Virus record (IMG/VR): IMGVR_UViG_3300042449_000759
Span: 1 to 40,706 of that record
Origin: a virus
DNA: 40,706 nt
Direction: 5' to 3' (one strand)
Shown: one piece after another, positions 34,863 through 40,706 of the stretch
How positions within the stretch are numbered: the first letter of the stretch is position 1
Layout of the letters: every line of letters starts with the position of its first letter
Program-made: the position numbers and the translations under genes
The notes under the pieces: generated by a model
Told to the model about the DNA's origin: nothing
What the model saw: the letters and a program-made list of their open reading frames with translations, nothing else
Database searches by the model: none

Positions 34863-34972
34863 AGTGGTTTCTATTATCTTTTAGTAATGATCATCAGGTG
34901 GATGGGTTCATTATCTTTTAGTGCATTTCTGTGCGTTCATCCGGTAGTTCATCATCTTTTAGTGGGTTCTCA

Positions 34973-34980
34973 AATAAATA
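34973..34980 (+). promoter_or_regulatory. Late promoter (AATAAATA)
   Basis: AATAAATA followed by GGTTCC, 32 bases upstream of the stronger box at 35005; both would read the 802-aa gene. Confidence 0.5.
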
Positions 34981-35004
34981 GGTTCCGGTTCATCTCGGGT
35001 TTGC

Positions 35005-35012
35005 TATAAATA
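35005..35012 (+). promoter_or_regulatory. Perfect T4-type late promoter (TATAAATA)
   Basis: TATAAATA, the T4 late consensus, 36 bases before the ATG of the 802-aa gene. It is the clearest link between the gp55-like factor and this genome's late genes. Confidence 0.8.
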
Positions 35013-35047
35013 CTTGCAATACCCCATTCGAATAAGGAACCCAATCA

Positions 35048-37456
35048 ATGAAAATGTCAGATGTAGACGTCTTAATAGAAAGTACAATCACCGAAGCTCC
35101 AGTTGGTATGTTAAAGCGCGGAGCTCTAAAAGTTGCCAGTAAACTTGGTAGTCAAAAAGCAGCAGGCGCAGAAGTCACTGCAAACATCGCCAATCAGTTA
35201 AAGAAAGATTATTCTCGTTACCTAGGTGTTACTGGTTACGAGCAAGATAAAGAATCACTTGAAGCATTCTTAAATTCAAAAGGTTTATCTGCGGATTCAT
35301 TGGATTCTGCCATTTCTTCTGTTTCGGCTGGAAGCCCAACTGGACAAGATTGGCGAATTGATACCGGTCCAAGAACAGGTGCAGCTAATGCAATAGTAGA
35401 ACCAGTTGTTGATATCGGTTCAGCTACAGGTGAAGTACCATCTCTTGATGGTGACAGCCCAATTGAACAAGCCAGAGCTAAACAAATTGCGGCACAACAA
35501 CGAGCAGTTCAGCAATTAAGAGGTCAACCAGAACAGCCAACTGAACCAGTTACTAAAACAAATAGATTAGCTGGTATGGGTCAAGGCTACGTGCCACCTA
35601 TCGAACCATCAGCTGAACAACCAGAAATTGCACAACCAGAGCCATCTGCTACTGGTGCTCAAGCAGCATCTGCATTGGGTAGATTAAAAACACCACAAAA
35701 CCCAATGAAAGGTAGAACTTCTTTAGTTAGTAAGTTAAAAGGTCAGCAAGCAGAACCCGAAGTACCTGCAGCAGAGCCAACTGCTACAAGAGAAAGACCC
35801 GGAATCAGTTCACGTGCTGGTAAAGCAGGAGTTGGCCAACCAAAAGCACCTCAATTCAAATCAGTGAGTGCTATGTCTAAAGCCACTGCTGATACAAAAG
35901 CAGAATTAGATACTAAGTTGAATGCTATTGATGCAGCTAAAGAAGCATTAGCTAAAAGTCCAAGAAGTCAAAAACTAAAAGATGCTTTAAAACAAGCAGA
36001 AGCAGATTATGATTCATTTGTAGCAAGTGAGATCAAGCCAGCTGACCTAAAAGATAAGTTAGCCACCAAAGTTAACCAAATCAAAACAGGTGAAGAACCA
36101 ACCAGTACAAATTCTCCAGTGACAAAACCACAATCAAAATATGGTAAAGGGCTAGCTGCTGTTGGTAGAGCATCTGAAGATCAACGACGAAAACGAAACG
36201 CGGCAATGCCTGCATACAATGCCGCTGCGAACGACTACCTAAATGCCGTGAAAACTGCAAAAACGCAAGATGAAAAAGATGCGGCTACTGCAACTTTTGA
36301 TGAGTTTAGAAATAAGTTTATTAAGGATTTTGGGTGGGGAAGTGATCCTACTATAAATGATGTTATAATCCCATACCCAACGATACAGTCAACTACTAAA
36401 CCAAGTACTACACAATCTGGGCAGATGGAATTGCCAACTGAAGAACCTACAGCGGCACCTGATGTCGAAAAAGTTCAATCTGCAGTTGACAAAGCACAAG
36501 CTGAGTATGATAAAGTCAATAAAACTGGTATCTCTAAGTCTACTAAAGATAAAAAGTTAAAGGCTTTGAATGCTGCTAAAGCAGAACTTGCTAAAGCCAC
36601 TGGTACTGAACCCGAAGTAGTACCTGCTCCAAAACCAGTTACTATGAAATCTCCAGTTTCGGCAGTTAAGAAAGAACAACCTGCTGCAGTTAAAGCAGAA
36701 CCTAAAGAAGAGCCAACTGATAAAATCGGTAAACTAACAGCTAAAGCACAGGAACTTGCTACTGCATTCAAACAAGACCCATCTAACAAGGAATTGGGTA
36801 AACAAGCAATGGATGCTATCTCTGCACTTAAAGCGGCTAAAGAAGCCGATGTAGAACCAGAAGATGAAATGGATTACAAACCATCTTCAATGGGTAGTGA
36901 GTTTAGTAGATTTGCTAAAGCAATGGCACCCGCTAAAACTAAAACTGCATCAAGTGAAGAAGTTCCACCAACTGAAGATGATGAAGATGCTTGGATGGAT
37001 CAAGAACCAATACCTAAAGCTAAGAAAGAAAAGGCTGCAAAGAATAAAAAGATGGCATTAGCAGCAAGTGTTGAACATGAGTTCGATTATCTTTTAGCAG
37101 AAGCGGCATTTAGCAATAAACAGATTGATAAAATCATCTTGGCTATTACTCAAGACAATATCCGTAAAGGAATTATCAGTATTCCAGGCGTACCGGCTAG
37201 AACTCAACCGCAAGCTAGACCTGCTCAAGCACAAGCCCAACGACCAGCTGCTAGTCCATATACTGCTCCATCTACCGGAGGTGCACAATATACGCAACAA
37301 CGTGAACAGCCAACTGGTAAAAGTCTTGATTTAACTGATTTTAATGTTGAAAGATTGATTGGTGCAATCAATCATTTGATGAAAAAAGAAGAACTTCAAC
37401 GATACGAAGAAAGACAACTAAAGAAGTTACTAGATGAGTTGAAAACTTTACGTTAA
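35048..37456 (+). CDS. Low-complexity 802-aa late protein with helical repeat modules
   Basis: Function unknown. The ATG has AAGGA at good spacing and a perfect late box upstream, so this is a late, probably virion or assembly protein. The N-terminus (ESTITEAPVGMLKRGALKVA) and a following ~70-residue helical segment look folded. The middle is rich in Pro, Ala, Glu, Gln, Lys and Thr and contains three helical modules separated by Pro-rich linkers (about residues 279-325, 480-518 and 561-602), each with an AAKxxLAK-like core. The last ~110 residues form a second folded part, with SNKQIDKIILAITQDNIRKG and a charged final coil. The layout (folded ends, long disordered and helical middle) suits an internal virion, scaffold or tail-linked protein. 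The 12-base word also occurs in its coding sequence (37086). Confidence 0.7.
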   Translation: MKMSDVDVLIESTITEAPVGMLKRGALKVASKLGSQKAAGAEVTANIANQLKKDYSRYLGVTGYEQDKESLEAFLNSKGLSADSLDSAISSVSAGSPTGQDWRIDTGPRTGAANAIVEPVVDIGSATGEVPSLDGDSPIEQARAKQIAAQQRAVQQLRGQPEQPTEPVTKTNRLAGMGQGYVPPIEPSAEQPEIAQPEPSATGAQAASALGRLKTPQNPMKGRTSLVSKLKGQQAEPEVPAAEPTATRERPGISSRAGKAGVGQPKAPQFKSVSAMSKATADTKAELDTKLNAIDAAKEALAKSPRSQKLKDALKQAEADYDSFVASEIKPADLKDKLATKVNQIKTGEEPTSTNSPVTKPQSKYGKGLAAVGRASEDQRRKRNAAMPAYNAAANDYLNAVKTAKTQDEKDAATATFDEFRNKFIKDFGWGSDPTINDVIIPYPTIQSTTKPSTTQSGQMELPTEEPTAAPDVEKVQSAVDKAQAEYDKVNKTGISKSTKDKKLKALNAAKAELAKATGTEPEVVPAPKPVTMKSPVSAVKKEQPAAVKAEPKEEPTDKIGKLTAKAQELATAFKQDPSNKELGKQAMDAISALKAAKEADVEPEDEMDYKPSSMGSEFSRFAKAMAPAKTKTASSEEVPPTEDDEDAWMDQEPIPKAKKEKAAKNKKMALAASVEHEFDYLLAEAAFSNKQIDKIILAITQDNIRKGIISIPGVPARTQPQARPAQAQAQRPAASPYTAPSTGGAQYTQQREQPTGKSLDLTDFNVERLIGAINHLMKKEELQRYEERQLKKLLDELKTLR

Positions 37457-37462
37457 AACTAA

Positions 37463-37494
37463 AATGCCCTCTATATGAGGGCATTATCTTTTAG
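37463..37494. terminator. Bidirectional terminator between convergent genes, ending in the 12-base word
   Basis: AATGCCCTC (37463-37471) and GAGGGCATT (37477-37485) form a perfect 9-bp stem around TATAT. The plus-strand tail is the word ATTATCTTTTAG (37483-37494); on the minus strand the tail is TTAGTTTT. The hairpin separates the ends of the 802-aa gene and the 92-aa gene. Confidence 0.85.
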
Positions 37495-37496
37495 GC

Positions 37497-37775
37497 TTAG
37501 AAGAATGGGAGTCCAGTTTTACTAGTCATTTCAAGATTCTCATTGACAATCTCATTAACAATTTCACGCTCTTCCCAGCTTAGATGCATTGCTTCACTAT
37601 AAGAAAGTCCCCTCATATACCAACATGTTTTTAAGGCTTCCTTCTTGATAGCCCGTGCCTCATCGTCTAATTTCTTTACTGCCTGTAAGATCTCCGGCAC
37701 GGTTAGGTTTAAGATCTTACTGCGAAAAAATTTGATTGGTCCATCGTCACTGGAAGTAAGTACGGTTCTGAACAT
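37497..37775 (-). CDS. Small baseplate-hub assembly protein (gp51-position, 92 aa)
   Basis: The C-terminal half, CWYMRGLSYSEAMHLSWEER followed by EIVNEIVNEN and a final SKTGLPFF, is like small proteins that sit beside gp26 in T4-like phages and are often labelled as hub-assembly (gp51-like) proteins. I am sure of the gene, less so of that label. It is helical and has no membrane segment. Its start overlaps the gp26-like gene by 67 bases in another frame, unusually long for this genome, so the true start may be further in (for example the GTG of TVPEIL); GTGGTGA before the ATG gives some support to the long form. In T4 gp26 and gp51 help assemble the central hub and are not all retained in the virion. 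Confidence 0.6.
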   Translation of the reverse strand: MFRTVLTSSDDGPIKFFRSKILNLTVPEILQAVKKLDDEARAIKKEALKTCWYMRGLSYSEAMHLSWEEREIVNEIVNENLEMTSKTGLPFF

Positions 37776-38569
37776 TCACCACAAGCAACTTCCTGTGCTT
37801 TAATGTCAATCTTTTCTTTTTGTGCAGATAAATGCTTTGAAATCGTATCAAACACATCAGATGGACAGTTGTTTATGAATTCTTTGATAAAAGAAACATC
37901 AGAGGTCTCACCACTAGGCGTTACAATCTTACTAATACAAGTGGCAACGATATCAACAGTCAAATCAGTTAGTTTCGTAAAACTTTCACTGAATTTAGCC
38001 ATTTTCTCTTCATCTGACATGGTATCATCATTGACAATTGAGAAGATTCGTTGCTGCTCTAACGTCTTAATAGATGTATTAGACATCTCACGATAAGAGA
38101 ATGGTCTTAAATAAACTTCTAAATCACCAACTGTAACTACATCTTGATAATCATAACCATGGTATTGGTCTAACCAACCAGTTAAGTTCATATCAAAACT
38201 GTTTTCTTCTTGGCAATGCGGACATACCGAACCAACTTCCATCGAATCACCAAAGGTAGCAATACGAATGGCAATCAAACAAAAGTCAACATCAATTGTT
38301 GGCATTTGCCATGGATCAATAATAGCAGGAATACAACTCTTGATAACTTCTACTGTACTCTGACCAGATAACAACGCATCTGGCGTTTTAAACATAATCT
38401 CGTCTTTAGCAGTCATTGAGAATACTGGATATTCACCAGATACACTCACATCCAATGACCCAGGTGCATAAAAACGACCACCTGATGGTAATTTAACATA
38501 AATCTTAGGCTGACGATAATACGCAGCTAAAGGGTTCTTTTTTTCAACTACGGTTTGCGGTTGTTCCAC
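37709..38569 (-). CDS. 26: Baseplate hub assembly protein, gp26-like (T4_baseplate family)
   Basis: 286 aa from the GTG at 38567-38569, preferred to an in-frame GTG at 38602 because GGAG lies 8 bases upstream and the late box (38604-38611) would start transcription downstream of the longer start. Family sequence: KIYVKLPSGGRFY, then FSMTAKDEIMFKTPDALLSG, then CIPAIIDPWQMPTIDVDFCL, all typical of the T4 gp26 family. It has two Cys pairs, CPHC (C116, C119) and CGEC (C263, C266), a split zinc-ribbon-like arrangement. It is the first of two genes read leftward, divergent from the tape-measure gene, each with its own late box. T4 gp26 is needed for hub assembly; a structural zinc is inferred. Confidence 0.8.
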   Translation of the reverse strand: MEQPQTVVEKKNPLAAYYRQPKIYVKLPSGGRFYAPGSLDVSVSGEYPVFSMTAKDEIMFKTPDALLSGQSTVEVIKSCIPAIIDPWQMPTIDVDFCLIAIRIATFGDSMEVGSVCPHCQEENSFDMNLTGWLDQYHGYDYQDVVTVGDLEVYLRPFSYREMSNTSIKTLEQQRIFSIVNDDTMSDEEKMAKFSESFTKLTDLTVDIVATCISKIVTPSGETSDVSFIKEFINNCPSDVFDTISKHLSAQKEKIDIKAQEVACGECSEPYLLPVTMDQSNFFAVRS

Positions 38570-38603
38570 AGGAAAATCTCCGATAAATACTAATAACTGC
38601 ACG

Positions 38604-38611
38604 TATTTAGG
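38604..38611 (-). promoter_or_regulatory. Late promoter of the gp26-like gene (CCTAAATA)
   Basis: Minus strand CCTAAATA followed by CGTGCAG, 35 bases upstream of the GTG start. It faces away from the plus-strand box at 38626, so two late operons diverge from a 30-base region. Confidence 0.6.
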
Positions 38612-38625
38612 TATTGATTTCTTGC

Positions 38626-38633
38626 ACTAAATA
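38626..38633 (+). promoter_or_regulatory. Late promoter of the tape-measure gene (ACTAAATA)
   Basis: ACTAAATA, 22 bases before the ATG at 38655, giving a leader of roughly 15 bases. Confidence 0.65.
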
Positions 38634-38654
38634 CCACTATTTTTGGACTAACTC

Positions 38655-40706
38655 ATGGCAAACGAAGTAATTATTAACATTCCTGGCATCGGCGATGTTG
38701 TAGCGGAAAACGCTGCGACTGAGGCAACCTTACGCGATATTCTTGCTGCTATCAATTCCAATGGCGGAATAAGAGGAGGTGGTGCAGGTAATACAGGTGG
38801 TGGTTCTAATGCTCCAGCAGCACAAACACAAAGTACAATGCTTAAAATGGCTAGTACGATGGCAGGTCTTACGAATAGTTTAGTGAAAATGTCCATCTCA
38901 GCAGGTGGATTGATTAACAAATTTGCACAACTAGATGGTAGTGTTAACTCAGCAGCATATGAAGTTAGATCGTTAGCAAAAGATATACCAATCGTTGGTG
39001 GATTACTCAATGAATTCGGTAATTCATTAACAGCAGTAGCAAGAGCACAGACTGATTTGATTGGTTCTTACCAAAAAGCAACCGCATCCGGTGCAACATT
39101 TGCTGGTAGTGTGAATGCATTTGCTGCTAACGCGAGCGCAGCGAGTATGACACTTAGTGATTATGCACAGTTTGTCGCGAGCAACGGCGAAGCCTTGCGA
39201 GCCTTGGGTGGTAATACCGAAGAAGGTGCTAGAAGATTCGGAATTCTATCAAAAGCATTGCAGAATTCTAGTAGTGACTTGTATTCATTAGGTTTTTCAA
39301 CGAAAGATCTTAATGACGGGTTAGCAAAGTATTCACTTAATCAACAATACCTTGGAAACTTAGGTAAAAAATCAAATACCGATTTAATCGCAGGAACAAA
39401 AGCCTATCTAAAAGAACTAGATATCCTTGCTAAAATCACTGGACAAACCAGAGATCAAAAAGCGGATGAATTAAACAAACTGAACGTAGATGTTCAATTC
39501 CGTGCATTCGTTGATAGTTTAGGTGAACGAGGTGAAATTGCAGGCGGTGCATTATCATCAGCTTTAAGCTCAGTTGGTCCAACCATGAATGGTTTTATCA
39601 AAGACATGGTAACTGCTGGTGTACCAACTACTGAACAAAATGCAACGATGTTCCATGCGTTTTCTCAAACCGCAACGCAAGCAGCCGAGTTCGGTAGAGC
39701 ACTAAAAGATTCTAATGTTTCACAAGATCAACTTGAAAAAATGAAACAACGGATGCTTGAAACCGCAGCAGCCGAAGCTAGAGCATACAAACAAGGTGAA
39801 GGTGCTATCCAAGTATTTGGGGCTGGGTTAGATTCACTAACAACTGCATCCGGTGAAATGGCAAAATACGAAGCGAATGCCAGAAAAGCAGCAGCCGATG
39901 CACAAGATCCAGTAGTTCAAAAAACAAATCTATTAATAGACGCATATTCCAAATTCCAAACACAAGTAACCGAAGTTGGTAATAAATTTACAACTGTATT
40001 AGCCAATTCAGGTATATTCGACTTACTTATCATGGCTTTCACTAACATCACGAAATTTATTGATAAAGTTAGTGTACCTGCGTTTGATGCCTTGGGTAAA
40101 ATGGTACAAAAAGCAACTAATTGGATTAACGCATCACTTGTTCCTATATTCGATAAACTACTTGGACTTGTTGATTACATACCAAGTATTATGCAAGCAG
40201 CATTTGGTCCATTAACTACCTTCGTTGAAAATACAGTAAAAGGCTGGGGTGATAAACTCACTGGTTCATTCGATGGTATGAATATTAGTACCGAAGAATT
40301 GGCAAAAACGATAGCAGAATCCCTATCAATAGCAGTCGATAACCTGTATATTGGTATGAAAGAACTTTGGGTCGGTGTACAAATGGGTGCTAACCGAGTA
40401 CTTTATTTTGTTGGTACGCTAGACCAAGCGACCGACCAAGTAATCCTCTGGGGTAAACAATTAATCAATTCATTCCAAGAATTAGCAGGTGTTGATAGCG
40501 AACACCTATTTGGTGAATTGAAAATCGGATTTAAAACACTTAGCCTCTGGTTTACAACTCAACTGGATAGTCTTGGTACCACATTCGCAAGTTTCCAATT
40601 AGGAATGCTCAACGTGGTAAAAATGGTTGACCATGCACTTTATTTGATTGGTAATATCGATGTTAAAGAATATACCAGACGTTCAACTCGAACAGATGCG
40701 CATATC
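38655..40706 (+). CDS. Tail tape-measure protein (gp29 position), partial at right edge
   Basis: 684 codons are visible and the frame is open at the window end, so the protein is longer than T4 gp29 (590 aa). After a short start (MANEVIINIPGIGDV) and a Gly-rich linker (GGIRGGGAGNTGGG), the sequence is mostly long amphipathic helices rich in Ala, Leu, Lys and Thr, with hydrophobic helical segments (for example FDLLIMAFTNITKFI and LYFVGTLDQA) as in tape-measure proteins, which set tail length and pass through the tube. Beside a gp26-like gene, T4 gp29 is the natural counterpart. The Shine-Dalgarno sequence is weak (GGACT). It diverges from the gp26-like gene from paired late promoters. No lysozyme or peptidase domain is seen in the visible part. 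Confidence 0.8.
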   Translation, partial: MANEVIINIPGIGDVVAENAATEATLRDILAAINSNGGIRGGGAGNTGGGSNAPAAQTQSTMLKMASTMAGLTNSLVKMSISAGGLINKFAQLDGSVNSAAYEVRSLAKDIPIVGGLLNEFGNSLTAVARAQTDLIGSYQKATASGATFAGSVNAFAANASAASMTLSDYAQFVASNGEALRALGGNTEEGARRFGILSKALQNSSSDLYSLGFSTKDLNDGLAKYSLNQQYLGNLGKKSNTDLIAGTKAYLKELDILAKITGQTRDQKADELNKLNVDVQFRAFVDSLGERGEIAGGALSSALSSVGPTMNGFIKDMVTAGVPTTEQNATMFHAFSQTATQAAEFGRALKDSNVSQDQLEKMKQRMLETAAAEARAYKQGEGAIQVFGAGLDSLTTASGEMAKYEANARKAAADAQDPVVQKTNLLIDAYSKFQTQVTEVGNKFTTVLANSGIFDLLIMAFTNITKFIDKVSVPAFDALGKMVQKATNWINASLVPIFDKLLGLVDYIPSIMQAAFGPLTTFVENTVKGWGDKLTGSFDGMNISTEELAKTIAESLSIAVDNLYIGMKELWVGVQMGANRVLYFVGTLDQATDQVILWGKQLINSFQELAGVDSEHLFGELKIGFKTLSLWFTTQLDSLGTTFASFQLGMLNVVKMVDHALYLIGNIDVKEYTRRSTRTDAHI

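Larger units (their letters stand above)
34433..34962. repeat. Array of the 12-base word, origin-like locus
   Basis: Seven exact copies of ATTATCTTTTAG and two with one change (ATCATCTTTTAG). Exact: 34433 and 34603 on the minus strand; 34762, 34775, 34829, 34873 and 34910 on the plus strand. Variants: 34716 and 34951, plus strand. The word is usually followed by T or TA. Other exact copies in the window: 8111, 9383, 12702, 20199, 27222, 28140, 31680, 31732 (minus); 28171, 33854, 37086, 37483 (plus); variant at 6368 (minus). The switch from minus to plus copies inside the array, the AT-rich context and the interleaved repeats resemble iterons of a replication origin or a set of operator sites. 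No open reading frame of note lies here. Confidence 0.85.

Noticed and set aside
33445-35047. tRNA genes in the non-coding region
   Set aside because: I found no cloverleaf with a TTCGAAT/TTCAAAT-type T arm and matching acceptor stem.
38648-39010. Minus-strand open frame of 120 codons at the right end
   Set aside because: It is opposite the tape-measure gene, which has a late promoter, a start and protein-like helices; the minus frame is Pro- and Ala-rich shadow sequence.

Overview
This is a stretch of a large, AT-rich, T4-like (contractile-tailed) phage genome. The evidence is a near-complete T4-type baseplate set (gp53, gp5, gp25, gp6 and gp26 relatives plus a tape-measure protein), the T4 replication and late-transcription set (gp55-like late sigma factor, gp47/gp46 recombination nuclease, RNase H), and repeated late promoters of the form NNTAAATA, one of them the perfect T4 TATAAATA. 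Several separate early-type promoters match bacterial sigma70 (TTGACA or TTGACT, 16-17 bp, TATAAT or TACAAT), so the host is a bacterium; nothing in the window names it.

Layout. (1) 1-26293, minus strand, read right to left: tube-initiator-like protein, gp53-like wedge, 840-aa hub-like protein, gp5-like hub, gp25, gp6, a giant 4514-aa baseplate/tail protein, a 45-aa microgene, a 198-aa structural protein, a tail-fibre-like protein and a subtilisin-like protease cut by the left edge. Genes are 0-5 nt apart or overlap, with late promoters before the first gene, before gp6 and after the giant gene. (2) 26377-33444, mostly plus strand: gp55, two small convergent genes, gp47, a Vsr-like nuclease, gp46, two tandem C-type-lectin-like (DUF1566-type) genes, a PD-(D/E)XK nuclease and RNase HI. 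(3) 33445-35047: 1.6 kb without a credible gene, holding a sigma70 promoter, four 54-56 bp tandem repeats, a strongly structured candidate RNA, and an origin-like field of short repeats. (4) 35048-40706: a low-complexity 802-aa protein, convergent gp26-like and small hub-assembly genes, and the start of a tape-measure gene running off the right edge.

How it fits together: gp55 switches host RNA polymerase to the TAAATA promoters that drive the structural genes. In T4, late transcription is coupled to replication, for which gp46/47 recombination and RNase H are needed. The structural operon builds hub, wedge and fibres.

The most unusual signals are (a) a 12-base word, ATTATCTTTTAG, found 19 times exactly and 3 times with one change, concentrated in the non-coding locus and tied to promoters, stop codons and terminators; (b) the candidate large structured RNA upstream of that array; (c) a sharp rise in NNC codons in the ligand-binding half of one lectin-like gene, as expected of a diversity-generating retroelement target; and (d) the giant protein, with an FG-GAP propeller and four carbohydrate-binding-like modules. 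No searches or folding programs were run; all calls come from reading the sequence.
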